64,000 nt of DNA from Dryomyza anilis (GCA_951804985.1 OX638131.1:39250044-39314043), one strand, 5' to 3'. Positions 23,072 to 35,284 are shown, numbered from the stretch's first letter. Numbers and translations are program-made. Notes: a model not told the origin generated them from the letters alone.

Positions 23072-24470
23072 ATAATGATTGCTATATTACGTCGATTAGC
23101 TGTACATCAATTCTTTTTTAACTCGTCCAAAACGTTTCAGTTCTAAATTTTATTATAGGTATATTATTTTAAAGTGAAATTAGGTTTTTCTAAAATATCC
23201 TCATCTATTTTCTTTGACTCACAAAGTTATAAGAATTAAAGTTTTTCTTAGAAAGTTTAAACATGTGGGCACGAAACTATAGTCAAAATAAACGTGGAGC
23301 TTAAACTTATTTACGACTTTTTTTGACAGTTTTACTATTAAATTATATGTCAAAAAGCTGTACATTAAAATAAACTCCAGTTTAAAAATGACTATAGTTA
23401 TGCGCCATGTAGTTTAATGTTTTCAGCATTTTTAAGTCTATATTTCCTAGTCAAAACCAGAATGACGGTAAATTTTAATTGTTGTCAGTTAAAAGACATT
23501 TGAATTATCTGATATATGTTATCTAGTTTAAACTCACTTTAAGTTGAAAAAGGGAGTGAAAAACTGAAACTTAAAAATTATTAAAATTTAGCATACTATT
23601 TAACTCTGCACTGAAAAAAATGAAAAACTGAAACATAAAAATTATTAAAATTGAGCATACTATTTAACTTTACACTGAAAACAATATTTACCTAATTGAA
23701 GTAAAGTGGCTGCATAAAAAATTAAATTATTTCATGTTAACACCAATTTCCTTTATTTGAAGAAAAAATGGTTGATTTGAAGAAAAAATGTTAATTAATC
23801 ACAAGAAAACTGGCATGGATTTAAATAAATATATTGTACCGAGCTGAATCATTCGCATATTTACTTGAAATAGGTAAATTGTTTTTTGGGTGTAATAACA
23901 ATTTAATAATTTACTCTTCACTATCGTATTTTATTTGTATTACCAGAAGAAACATTAGTCGATTCTGTGTAAAAGATTTCAACGGCTATAATCGTAAAAA
24001 ATTTAGCTGAGTTTAATGATGACCCATTGTAATTTTGTAATTATCATTAATTTGAATATTTAATTTAAAACTCAATCAAAATTGAATAGATTTCAATGGT
24101 TAATATATAGTTTTATGCAAAATCAATTAATGTTTTAACGTATAATTCAAATAAAAATATGATGCTGCAGCAGGGTACAACATTTTTTCAAAATTGAAAT
24201 AGTATTAAATCATTTTAGAATATTGTAATATTTTAGAATTTAACTTTGTTAATTTTATTAATGAAAAAAAATAAAAATTTTGTTTTAAAGATCAGTTCTT
24301 TCTTTTTCTAGTGATGTACAATATAATTTACAGATATTAAAAAGTTTTTGGCTCATGAAACTATAAAAACTACATATCTTTCAAAGTATATTTTAGCTGT
24401 CACGCAGTGATATTAATATATAAAATATTTTAAAAGTATATACATGACCAACAATTATTAATAGGGGCAT
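23072..24470. other. AT-rich DNA with one ~70-bp tandem duplication
   Basis: Near 23557-23690, two direct copies of a GAAAAACTGAAAC / TTATTAAAATT / GCATACTATTTAACT block lie end to end. Nothing else was recognised. Confidence 0.6.
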
Positions 24471-24598
24471 TCATTTCAATTTGTATCTACTTCACTTTGT
24501 ATCTACTATGTTGTAAAATTGATACGCTTTATAGTGTACAATTTTTATGAAATACCTATATACGGAGGCGATACGAAATGAAATGAATACCCTTAATA
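24471..24598. mobile_element. Short MITE with GGGG-CATTCATTTCAA termini
   Basis: GGGGCATTCATTTCAATTTG is inverted against ACGAAATGAAATGAATACCC. TTAATA occurs on both outer sides and may be the target duplication. A relative is at 55224. Confidence 0.75.
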
Positions 24599-25617
24599 TT
24601 TTTAAAAGAAACTTCGTATTATATATGTATTATGATAAAATAATTATATTGAAATAAGTACTGTACGTATATTTTCCGATATGGTTTCATGCAAACTAAG
24701 TAGTGCTAAAAATGATATCTAGAAATCTGTCTGTCATTTCGCGAATCTCTCCTCATTTTGGCAGTGAACCTGAGCTTTCTTAAATGGGTGAATTCTTTAC
24801 AATTTTCCAATTTTATTTATACAAAATCTACTCGTATGAATGATAAAAATATAATTGTTGTAACTATTTCCGAAGAAAGGATATTCGTATTCATTACTCA
24901 TCAAATTGTTTTCTAAATTTAATTAAAACAACTGATTTCATTGTTTTTAGTTAGAAAACAAAATGTTTTACCTTTTAAATAGAGCCTTTACTTCGGAACA
25001 TTTCACTTATAAATACGTCAGTTTTTAGAGTATCTGCATTCTTTACACATTCACTAAAGACAACCAGTTGGGAATTCTATGCTATTTTCATTAAATTCTA
25101 TTTTGAAAGCAATGCACAATGCATTTATATTGTGATTATTTATGTTATATTAGCTTTTCTTATCAGTGAATGAATACCCTACATTAGTTTTTGCGTTTTA
25201 ATAGTGCCTGTCAACATTACTGCATATTTTACACATGTTTTACGTCATTATGTCACTTTAATTAAATTGGTATAAAATGTAATAATTATGCTTAAATTAG
25301 TCAAATGTGATTTTGTTTTGATGTATATTAAATTGAGTTGTTTTGTGATTATTATTATCATAATTATTATTGTATTCTTAACACTTACAATAGTTTTTTT
25401 TTGTATGTTTCTATTTTAAAATGTATTCGTTATGTGTTTCAGCTGACTTTATTTTATAACTTAAAGAAAAATTATATTTTAATTGTAATTTAAAACTAAC
25501 ATATATAAATTAAATTAACTTTCTCAATTTATTTCTTATACATATACAGCTAGTTATGCTTAAAAATAAAGCAATTTGTAATAAAATATTTAAATAGTAA
25601 AAATTAATATATAAAAT
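24599..25617. other. AT-rich 3' flank of the PPP1R14 gene
   Basis: No further exon or repeat is supported. A possible minus-strand polyadenylation signal (TTTATT on this strand) lies near 25528. Confidence 0.5.
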
Positions 25618-28600
25618 CTACAGCGTCTTTGCACGATCCAAGAGATCACTGATGAATTTCTATAAGAAGATTTGAAAAGATTTAACAAAAGAGATTAACA
25701 TAATTTAAAAAAAATAACAAAATTACCGATATGTCCGATTGGGGTCGTTTGCAGACTGATAATAACCTCTGAAAGAAGAAAAATAAATATTTTAGTCCAA
25801 AATAATTTTATATGTAAGACTAATCCTATAGGTATATATAAAATACAATCCTGATTGACAGACTGACTCATCAACGCCCCACCAAAATCGGTACACCTAG
25901 AAACATGAAATTTGGACTAGAAGTTAATCTTCCCACGTAGGCCCTAACTACTTTTTTAATTCTTCTCCAATATTATAGAAATGGGGCATGGAAAATCTTT
26001 TCATAGAAACATTTTTCTATACCGAGCTACCTCTCGTCAGTAAATGGCAAACCTACGAGAGTAAAACCGTTGCCTATGAAAAAGCTCTCACCCGCCGTTC
26101 GGATTCGGCAATAAACTGTAGGTCCCTTATTCTTAATTATGCTGATCATTCTTACACTCAGAATATTATTTACATATCAAATTTCAGACGACGAAAATGT
26201 TAAAACATGTAGAAAAATAAATGTGGGCGGATAACGCCCACTTTTAAAACATATGTAGAGATTTAAGGCTAATATTTCATAATTTTGTTTTCAATAATTT
26301 GCGAATAAAATGTCCACTATGAAAAAGCGAGGAGTAATAAAAAAATCAAATGTGGGCGTATCACGCCCATTTTTCGATCATATATTTTAATGTGAATTCT
26401 AACAATACGTTTTAAATTTTATAAGTATATCTTGAATATTGGTTATTGGTTCATGAAGAGTTATATAAAAGTGTCTTGTATGGGAGAGGTGGTCGTGTTC
26501 GTTGACCAATGTGGCTCATTTACATTGACAAAACTAATTTTTGGCTAAAAATTATAGAAACGAAATTTCATCGCATTCTAAGCAGTATTTATCAAGTTAT
26601 CGTGTATACGGACAGCAAGACAGCAAGACAGACGGACGGACGGACATGGCTAAACGGACTCGGGTGGTGATGCTGATCAAGAATATACATACTTTTCCAT
26701 ACCGGACACGCCTCCTAAGGGGTGTTACAATATATGCACAAAGTTAATATACCCTGTACCTCATTGGTGTAGGGTATAAAAATTGAGGCAAATTTGGATG
26801 CTTTTCAAAATAATTTTACCAATGTTCCAAAATCTTAAAGTTTGGCAGAACCTATATAAATTACGGCTCGGAAAAAGTAGCATCTAACATTTTTAAAAAT
26901 TATTTACATTGTCATGCATAGAAAAATAGTTAATTTGAAAGATAGATGCATGTAATGATATTTGTCTGCTATAAACATGACCGAATAAATCTTTTAATAT
27001 TGGGTAATTCTTGAAATATATTGAAATATCTTCTTGAAAATATAGTTTCGATTTTTGTCGAAAGAAATTTACCCATTAACCAATTAGGAGCGCTCTGAAA
27101 TTGCAGTCATAAAGGAGAGCAATTTTTGATTGTTTTATGAGCCCTCAGAAAAATGACTCTTCAAAGTATCTCATTTAAGACTGTTTTCGGAGCTCTCAAA
27201 AATATTACTCATAAAAGATTCATATTGAGGAGTTATTTAGTATCCCTCATAAATTAGACTCCTAAAAGCATCAAAAATAAAATTGTTTCTGAGCGGTCAG
27301 AAAAAAGAATCATAAAAGTTTCTTATTTTAGAATGTTTTAGGAACGCTCCAATATTTGACTCATAAAAGAGACTCATTCATGAGCGCTTTAGGAGCTTCC
27401 TTAAACCAAACTCATAAAATCATCAAATTTAAGAGTATTTTATGAGTAGGTACTCAGAAAAGGGAGTCATAAATAAAATTGATATACTTATATTTGTTTT
27501 GAATTTGATATCAAATGAAAAATAATAAAATATTAGTGTAAATTCAACCTATGGATTTTTTTGAAATGAATGTGTTTTCTCACGAATGTCTGGAATAAGA
27601 TAAATATGAACACGTACTATTCATTTCAGACACATTCTATATTTCTGAAGAAAGAAAAACTCCAAAAATGCAGTAATTGTGGTGTCTGGAAATTCTCAAA
27701 AATGTGAATTTTTTATGAATATTTTAAAATGCTCAAACATATACGGGTTTTTGCGCTCTTTCAAGCGAGTCCACTACATAAGTTTCTGTAGCGTTTTGGG
27801 GTCTTCTTAGAGCACAAATATAAGAGTTTAAGGAGTAATAAAACTGGCTGGTTTTTGGGCTCATAAAATGGTGCCCTCAGGGGTTGGGCGCCTTTTTGGG
27901 ATCTTTTTAGAGCTCAAATATAAGTGTTTTAGGAGTAATAAAAGTGTCAGAAATATGAAGGTTTTTGGGCTCATAAAATGGGGCCCTCTACCCAGGAGTC
28001 GGGAGCCTTTTTGGGCTCTTTTCAGTGCTCATATATGAGGGTAACACTTATAAATTGACACTGGGTATAATACAAGTTAAGCTCGAATCACACGATTAAC
28101 TAAATTGTATCAATTTCAGTTCGCATCGATTCAAAAATTGATGTACGTTGTTGATGTTCGATTCGTCAACAAAAATTGTCGCAATTTGGTTGATGCTTTT
28201 TCAATGTTTGTATTAAAACTGACACAAAAATAAAAATTTTAAATTGTTACAAAATTGCGTCAACAGGAAATTATATTGATATTCGAAAAAATTGTGTTGA
28301 TTATTGATGCTTTGCATCAATCGTGTAATTCTAGCTTTAGATTGTAACCACTTATAGGGTCAACAACTATTTTAATAAAATATATTTAAAGACTTTATTT
28401 CAATATTCCTATAAAATAATAATTAAAAAAGTATTAGTTTCCATCAATAGTTAAAAACTAGAAAAAAACAACGGGACGGTGAGAAATAAGCCTTCTTAAA
28501 CTAAAGAATATTTCGACGCAAATAGTGAAGTTGTTTTTGCAATATCAAAACTATTTTATTAAAACTCAAGAATATACATTTTTAATTTTCTTATCTATCA

Positions 28601-29972
28601 ATAAAAAATACCCTAAAAATTGCAGAAAAATATCTAATTTAAAAAGTTATTTTCGTGTCTATCAGAAAAATGAGCTCGATTTATATTGCTGGATTCGAAG
28701 AAATTTATTAATCACTATTAAAAATGCATTTTAGTCTGCCTTTCGATACTTTATCGCTTCGAAACTGTTTCGAGATGTCGCGGAATTTATTCGATCTCGA
28801 TTACGATTCTCGTTTCTATATTCTAAGATGTACACAGATATCGTAACGAGATAATGAAGTTTTTCTCGTTGCGAGAATTATTTCTAAATCGAACCTATAT
28901 CAATACGTATTACACTCTACGGACAAATCGAATCTATACAACGAGAATGGTACGATAAAACAAGCGATATCGTTCAGAAATCCCAGAATATTTGAGGATA
29001 CAAATTTCGTTTACGAGATATCACAAATAGTGACCTGAATAATTTGAGTCTAGTACTTTTTAAGACTCTAATACTTTTCAACCATCATCTTTATTCAAAA
29101 ATAATTCTTTTTGTTTTTAATTAATTTGTAAAAATTGTTGCCTTTATTTGATATATTGGCGAATATTCTTCTTGAAATGCAGAAGTAGAGTTCGTGGCCA
29201 TCAAAAAAATTATCGCGAATACTCTACGTATGTCGCAGAACTAGAGTTCAAGACTATCAAAACAAATTTCAAATATCGCGCTTACTTTTTGAAAGATACG
29301 AAAATAACATCTACAATTTATAAAGCATATTCGGTATTACTTTAATGATAACCAACTAGTTGTGTTTCTTAATATCAAGAATCAATGAACCTCTTCTGGA
29401 ATTCAGATATTTTTTCTCTCCTTGTACGCTTCAAACTTTTAGCTAAATAAGTTGAGTGAGTTAAAAACGATTCCGTTTCATATGTACTAAAAATAATTTC
29501 CATTGCACATTCTACATTTTATCAACACTACAACTTCGAGTTATTAAAAAAAGCAGTGTGTGTTTTACTTACAATTAGATGAGATCTTCGTATATCATCT
29601 GTGTCCATATCCAGTATTTCATCGATATCCACATCGATCGCTTCTGTCTGCGAATTGAACGAGAGCAGCAACAAAAAGGAGATAAAGGTTATTTTTAAAT
29701 TTAGACAAATAAACAATTTGCATTTGTTTGGAATGATTTTTTTTTCATTTACTTACCGGTGGATCAAAGAGTTTCTGCAGTTCATCGTACAGCCACATCT
29801 CGACTGCCAGTCGCTTCCTAATTAAACTCATCTGATGTGATCCATACTTGGCGGTAAGGAACTTCTCTCGACGCTCCTTCACCTCGGAGCCCTTCTCGTT
29901 GAAGTTGACGCGCAGATTGGTTCGATTCGGCGAACGTTCGCAATCGTTCATCTGTTCCAGGCCGCACTGCAT
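25618..29972 (-). CDS. Protein phosphatase 1 regulatory inhibitor subunit 14 (CPI-17/KEPI family)
   Basis: Members inhibit the PP1 catalytic subunit, including myosin phosphatase, when a conserved threonine is phosphorylated. Four minus-strand exons join in phase 0: 29972-29757, 29647-29573, 25768-25727 and 25659-25618, giving 124 aa. Splice sites are GTAAGT/CGCAG, GTAAGT/TTTCAG and GTAATT/TTATAG. Family landmarks are FLTAKYG with Thr40 at the position of CPI-17 Thr38, IRKRLAVEMWLYDELQKLFD, the acidic DVDIDEILDMDTDD helix, LLSVCKRPQSDI and a C-terminal FISDLLDRAKTL. I chose ATG 29972 because it is the only ATG in frame after an upstream stop (TAG near 30117). An acceptor-like CTTGCAG near 30301 suggests exon 1 begins there with 5'UTR. 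The two last exons are only 14 codons each and lie beyond a 3.8-kb intron. It probably corresponds to Drosophila CG17124 (from memory). Confidence 0.92.
25840..26779 (+). mobile_element. Interspersed 700-950 bp family (ends GTAGGGTATAAAAA), copy 1
   Basis: The 3' part carries a CAGACGGACGGACGGACATGG run, CTAAACGGACTCGGG, GATCAAGAATATA, a cytosine-rich GGTGTTACAA and the end GGTGTAGGGTATAAAAA. The same order occurs at 40618 (+) and 49703 (-). A SINE fragment interrupts the 5' part. Similar tails are common in Drosophila repeats, but I do not name the family. Confidence 0.7.
25981..26127 (+). mobile_element. tRNA-derived SINE, copy B (5'-truncated)
   Basis: Body only: ACCGAGCTACCTCTCGTCAG, ATGGCAAACCTACGAGAG, TTGCCTATGAAAAAGCTC, GCCGTTCGGATTCGGCAATA and CTGTAGGTCCC as in the full copy at 30985. 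The tRNA head is missing. Confidence 0.85.
27090..27475. repeat. Diverged ~68-bp tandem repeats (GACTCATAAAA / GAGCGCTC)
   Basis: Five to six imperfect units combine TTTTAGGAGCGCTC, AGAAAA-GACTCATAAAAG and TCATTTAAGA words. Much substitution has accumulated. Confidence 0.7.
27730..28070. repeat. ~125-bp tandem repeats (TTTTTGGGCTCATAAAATGG)
   Basis: Two and a half units carry GGTTTTTGGGCTCATAAAATGG, GCCCTC, TTTTTGGG-TCTTTTTAGAGC, CAAATATAAG and AGGAGTAATAAAA. The related vocabulary suggests a common origin with 27090-27475. Confidence 0.75.
28080..28336. mobile_element. MITE with AGCTCGAATCACACGATT termini and TTA target duplication
   Basis: The left arm AGCTCGAATCACACGATT pairs with right-end AATCGTGTAATTCTAGCT (two mismatches). 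TTA flanks both sides. The interior is rich in TTGATG/CATCAA words. Confidence 0.8.
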
Positions 29973-30301
29973 CTTTGGAGCAAGGCTTTGTTTGCTGTCG
30001 TTGTTTGAAGTTGTTTGGAGTTGAATGTTTGTTTGTTGATTTGTTTGTCTTACTGCCGATTTGTTTATGATATGTTTGGCAGTTCGCAGAGCCCAATGCA
30101 AGCACTTGATATAGATCTATATGCACCACTTATGTCGGTATGACTATAAATATATCTGACTGGCTGTCGTTGTTCAAATCTATTTATTTGATCGTTTGTC
30201 GATCTAAAGATACTACGTGTTTATGGCGATTGCCGTAGGCGGTTTATTGATTTTTCGTCTGTAATTGTTTCGCCTCCAGTCTCCAATTCAATTAGCAACT
30301 G
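29973..30301 (-). other. Likely 5'UTR part of PPP1R14 exon 1
   Basis: On the minus strand a CTTGCAG acceptor near 30302 precedes a less AT-rich stretch leading to the ATG at 29972. The frame is closed by a stop near 30117, so it is most likely untranslated. Any upstream leader exon was not found. Confidence 0.45.
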
Positions 30302-30828
30302 CAAGAAAAAGAAAATTACAGAGGAGTTAGTAAATTGTTTATTTATTACCGTACGCATGTTTTGTTTTTTGTTTTCTCTGTTTTCTTGTGATTATCTTTA
30401 ATTAAATAATTGCGTTTGTTGGCAATTTGTGCTGCAACTGTTGCGTTGACATTTTTCAAATGTGCGTCATCACCATTCAAAACATTCTGCACAAAGTGCA
30501 TTCAACAACGACGATCAACATGATCCTGCTCGTGAGTCATGCGCCGAGACGTGGGCATTTGAGTATCGTGTGAATGTTGTTCTGTGGCATGAGTAGAATT
30601 TTTGACCGATTCCAAGAATTTCGGAAAGACAGTTTTATGGCTTAAAGCCAAACAACTGCTATTTTTATTAGGAGACATTAATAAAAAGGTCTGCTTAATT
30701 ACAAGAACTAGTTTTGCGTATGTATCAACTTGAAAAAGAATATTTTTATTATTATTATTAACTATACATATTATTCGTAGAATTCTGAAATGATTATAAT
30801 AATGATAACTTTTGTTTTAATTGATCTA
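30302..30828. other. Non-repetitive upstream DNA of the PPP1R14 gene
   Basis: Bases 30340-30600 are less AT-rich than the surroundings and might be intronic or regulatory. No specific site is supported. Confidence 0.35.
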
Positions 30829-31372
30829 CAAAAATTCCATAGAATCCCTTTAAAATTGGTCAAAATGATAATTATTAATTTAATAGTATACAAAAAAAAT
30901 ACATTTTTATATAAACTAAATGATGGTATTAACATTTCATGGTATTAAGTAGTATTTATGGTATTAATAGTATTAATGGTATATCCGCGGTAGCTCAGTG
31001 GTTAGTGCGTTGGACTGCGAGCCGAAAGGTCCCCGGTTCAAGCCTGTACTGGGGCTAACCAACATCTTTCATCTTTTCTAAACCGCGCTACCTCTCGGCA
31101 GTAAATGGCAAACCTACGAGAGTAAACATTGCCTATGAAAAGCTCTAACCCGCCGTTCGGATTCGGCAATAAGCTGTAGGTCCCACCACTTTGAGTACAA
31201 ATATAACACGCACAGCTCAAAATGGTGAGAGAGCTCGGCCTAAGTCCTTATAAAGCTGTAGTGCCAAACTATTATTATTATTTAATGTTATTTACCGTTT
31301 AAAATAATAATTTATCTTATTGACTAATTTTAATATTAAAAAATTATTAACTTTATGGTATATTTACTGAAT
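30829..31372. mobile_element. CACCCAG-family MITE split by a SINE
   Basis: AAAAATTCCATAGAATCCC, TTTAAAATTGGTCAAAATG and TAATAGTATACAAAAAAAATA left of the SINE, and GTTTAAAATAATAATTTATC, TTGACTAATTTTAATATTAA right of it, follow the order of the copy at 33511. The termini are decayed. Confidence 0.75.
30985..31281 (+). mobile_element. tRNA-derived SINE, copy C (full length)
   Basis: The head is GCGGTAGCTCAGTGGTTAGT (A box) with GGTCCCCGGTTCAAGCCTGT (B box). The shared body follows and ends in a short ATT repeat. TTAATGGTAT before (30973-30982) and TTAATGTTAT after (31282-31291) look like a target duplication with one mismatch. A shadow minus-strand open frame lies within it. Confidence 0.93.
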
Positions 31373-33197
31373 GTATAAACCAACAATATTTTATTTGTCA
31401 ATGATTGGCGTCATTACGAATATTTCGAGCGGAAAAAATAGGTGGATTTTGGTTATTAACTTAACAAATATAAACTGTAGAATTACGTGACGAGATTTGG
31501 TTTCTGTTAATGTTTTATGATAATGTTGCGATATAAATATTATCTCTATCTCGAATTTTCAGTATACACTTTTCGATAATATCGAAGATATATTTTTGAT
31601 AAACACACTCAGAAGAAAATATACTATTAAGTACTTTATGGTACGACCATTAACCTTATGGTTCATGTATTAATAGTTTTTTCTTTTTAAATCAAAAGTT
31701 TTCTAATTATTTCAATAGTATTTGAAAAATTCACTACCATAAATTTAAATATTTCAATTTTATTATTTTAAATAGAATAAATACTGTTGTTTTAATGGTT
31801 TCCTCCTATAATAATAAACGTGGTCTAAAAAACGTAAAACGAATACAAACATGTTCGTTTTGTACGTCATTCTGCGTGTTTACTCAAAATGGTCGCATGT
31901 ATTTTTTTGTAATAATCCACATTATTAAACGCGACATTGGTAAGGACTCAATGTATTTAATGTAAATAAATTAAATTTATATATTTATTTATATTTTTAT
32001 TTAGTACAGAAAATAAATAATACATCGAACTTCTATTATGGCAACGGACTCAAAAATAACTGCAGACTCAAGTACTACTATCATCAATTATTGGAAACCA
32101 AAGCAAACATTAAATGTGTTATAAACTTTTGCAGCAAGAAGTGTCTTTTTATGTGTGTGTTGTAAAAGTGAATATCAATTTCGACATTTAAATAAAATAA
32201 TATATACAATAAATTAACTAAAATACATTTTTGTTTTAATAAATTATTAGGAAAATGTAATTCTACTTAACCATAAAATTAATAATACGTATCATTAAAT
32301 TTGAATAGATCTTTCTTATTGTAATTAAAATATCACATTATACAATTTATGGTACAACCACACATTGTATTAACAGTTTCAATATTACTGAACTAATGGG
32401 ACGCATCCTATTGACCAATTTTAATGGTATAAATTATTGTTTTTCTATTGAAATACTATCAATTTACCATGATTTTTTTCTGGGTTTAAAATCCATTTTT
32501 GTTTTAATAAATTATTAGGGAAATGTATAGTCGAATATACCATAAAATTAATAATACGTATCATTTGGCATTTATAGGTCTTTCTTATTGTAATTCAAAG
32601 AATACATTACAAAATGTATGGTATAACAACTTATTGTATTGAAAATTTGAATATTATTAAAGTAATGGTACGCTTCCTATTGACCAATTTTAATAGTATA
32701 AATAATTGTTTTTCTATTTCTGGCTGCAGGGCTCGCTTTATATGGATTTACATATTCAATATTTAAATGCATATTATAAGTATTTTTAGTTAAAATTCCA
32801 TATATTTGAATTAATCCATATAAAGCCAAATTTTTGATATAACTGACTAAAATTTACAATTTCGACAAATTTCCACGAACATTTTGACATTTAAAACATA
32901 TTTGGAGTGGAATGGATAAAATCAAATAATCTTACTGCATGAAACAATATCACTACAGGAGCCAATAGATTTGTAGGAAATTTGGTTGGGTGTAAAGCAA
33001 GGTCACAGTGACCTATTTTATATAGAAAGTGCATTCCCATTATATGAAAGAGATTTGAAAGATTAATGGACTTCATTTGTTTTTGTTTTTAATTAACTCA
33101 AACACATAATGGTTCAGTATAAAACATTTGATTACATACGAAAAATACGATTCAATCAACATCAGGTTGAAATATAACTTTATTCCCGATTTATATT
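31373..33197. other. AT-rich DNA with several decayed CACCCAG-family MITE pieces
   Basis: Fragments near 31607-31760, 32360-32487 (ending TTTTTTTCTGGGTTT) and 32500-32720 share TCCTATTGACCAATTTTAAT and neighbouring words with the family. The bases 32240-32420 and 32495-32660 are diverged direct repeats of one another (ATTTTTGTTTTAATAAATTATTAGG start). No gene. Confidence 0.6.
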
Positions 33198-33817
33198 TTA
33201 GGTATTCACAGTTTCATGGTATTGGTACGACATTCTACAAATACGACAGTACGGACATTGAACTGTGTGTACCACGTTTCTGCTTGTTAAAATATATAAA
33301 TGCAGCTGATTCTAATAAAATTAGGATTTTTTGAAATAATCACAAATACTCCTCGATTTGAAAAGAAAAACAAATAAAATAACATTTTATGTGCACAATG
33401 TGTCTTCAATTTCACAATTTTTCTTTATTTCACAAAATACGACTCCAAAAAAACATGCCTCAGGGCTACTTTCAAATACAATCTACTTTCTATTATAAGG
33501 GATGCAACAACACCCAGAAAAAAATTCCCTCAAATCCCATTGAATTTGGTCAATAGGACAATTATTGATTTAATAGTATACAAAAAATAAATCTTTTCAT
33601 ATAAAATCAATGGCAATGTCATGGTATTTCCTAGTATTTAATGGTGTATTCCGATTAAAATAATAATTTATACTATTGACTATTTTTAATAGTAAAAAAC
33701 TATTATTTATATAGAATTTTTTCTGGGTGAACAAATTGACGTTTCTGTGTTATTGTATCGTATATATACAATATGGTACGAATACCATAAAAAAATACGA
33801 TGAACTGTGAATACGCT
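33198..33817. mobile_element. GCGTATTCACAGTT MITE, copy 2, interrupted
   Basis: Termini TTAGGTATTCACAGTTTCA and GAACTGTGAATACGCTA, with an interior matching 21561-21955. A 219-bp CACCCAG MITE is inserted at 33511. Confidence 0.85.
33511..33729. mobile_element. CACCCAG MITE, copy 2, inserted in another MITE
   Basis: CACCCAGAAAAAAATTCC at the left and AATTTTTTCTGGGTG at the right. The uninterrupted sequence at about 21864 (GTAACAACAAATTGACG) shows the empty site. Comparison gives a 2-bp AA duplication, where a TA would be usual. Orientation is opposite to the copy at 19193. Confidence 0.92.
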
Positions 33818-34640
33818 ATTTGTCTAAAAAATTGATATTTTTATATGAATTATTGAAAAAATGCAAGCCTAGGTAAATTACTTCGTTCATAGAAGATACA
33901 ACGGGTCATATTAATAAAAAAAGTATTTACTTTTTAGCAATGTTTATATTTTTTTGAACAAATTTTTTACTTTATTTCATAAATTTTATAGTAAATGGTC
34001 AGTTCAACGTTTTTATTAATACCTGCCAAATTAAAATTTTATATTTTGTAACATTGACAAATAATTTTTAGCATTGAAATGGAAAAAAATGCGAAACATT
34101 TTGACAATTCGGAGCATTTGCTTCAAGTTTTGAGTAAAGTCGTTTTTTATTGATATGACCCAATGTAAATCGTGCATTAGAAAAAGAATTTTGTGGGAAA
34201 AATATTTTTTTTTTTAGTAAAATTAATTTTTTTCACAGACAAATTTTATGAGAGTGTTGAATAATTAAAATAAAATAAATTTTATATGCATATTTTAAGA
34301 TTTTGATCGATATTTTAAGTTTTTTGATTCATATTTTAATTTTTTTTTGATCCATATTTGTCTTGTTTTTGAGTCCATAAACCATACATATTTTCATTGT
34401 TTTCATCCAACCATTTTCTACTAATCGAGGTTTAGTGAAATACACCTTTACAAAACAATAAATATGTTGCATTCAAAAATCGTCATAATTAAAACTTAAA
34501 ATTATATTTTACAGCATTTATGGTGCAAATTTTCACATTTTCTTACGATACATTACAAAAAAAGTCATTTAGAATTTTGGATATCTAAACAAACAATTTC
34601 CTAACTCTCTTTTAAACGCTGTCCAAAAAATACCTGTAAA
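33818..34640. other. AT-rich intergenic DNA, nothing recognised
   Basis: No supported coding or repeat structure. Confidence 0.55.
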
Positions 34641-35230
34641 TCCAAGTTACATTTTTTATTTACAAACATTTCAGACACGTTTCAATAATTTGCCTAATTG
34701 AAAGTCAATGTTTGCTAAAGGACTCTGACCTCAACGTGAGCAACAGCTACTTAATTATGCCAGTGTTTCAAATGCACAGCCAGCAGTTCCTGGAAACATG
34801 TCAAGTCCACTTCAACATCCATTAGCAACAACCATCAGTCATCCGATGCGTTGAGGGCACATCAAACGATAGTTTTACTATATGTGCAAAAATTAGACAG
34901 CTAAATAGGCTACGCAGATGTAAAGGCAGACAGACATACAGAGGGAAAGGCAACCACACGGATAGGCAGCTAGATAGATAGCTTGTCAACCGCGAGACAA
35001 ATCTGGGTGCAAAGAGGACGTACCATCAATATTAAATGTGGTTCAAATTTCAGTTTGCGTTGGCGTTTATTTGAGAAGTTTTGCAAAACTTTGTCATGTC
35101 TTTGTGGCATCTCAAACGGAAGTCAAATCAAATCAAAATGTGTCCATGGCGTGTGCGAAAAATTATGTTAAAGTCTCCCTAAACTACAACAGCTGTTTGT
35201 GGATTTTGATTGCAGGAAGTGGAAAAGTTT
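34641..35230. other. Non-repetitive, less AT-rich island (possible regulatory/intronic DNA)
   Basis: Balanced base composition, CAGCAG/CAACAACC words and a short run of GGCAGACAGACA-type sequence. Open frames near 34983-35250 have no recognisable product. Its character resembles conserved non-coding DNA in flies, but that is only inference. Confidence 0.3.
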
Positions 35231-35284
35231 TAAAGCTCTTTAATAAATAACACAATGCAACACAAAATTCAGATTACAAATCTA

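Larger units (their letters stand above)
25769..29572 (-). other. 3.8-kb repeat-filled intron of the PPP1R14 gene
   Basis: Contains a SINE fragment, a 700-950 bp family member, two tandem-repeat blocks and a TTA-target MITE, listed separately. The remainder (26780-27089, 28340-29572) is AT-rich, with a weak ~65-bp direct repeat near 29165-29290. Confidence 0.85.

Noticed and set aside
29818..30129. 103-codon minus-strand frame overlapping PPP1R14 exon 1
   Set aside because: It is out of frame with the conserved protein and has no recognisable content.
30985..31050. Possible functional tRNA gene
   Set aside because: A and B boxes are present, but the stems do not close and the same body follows in other copies: it is a SINE head.
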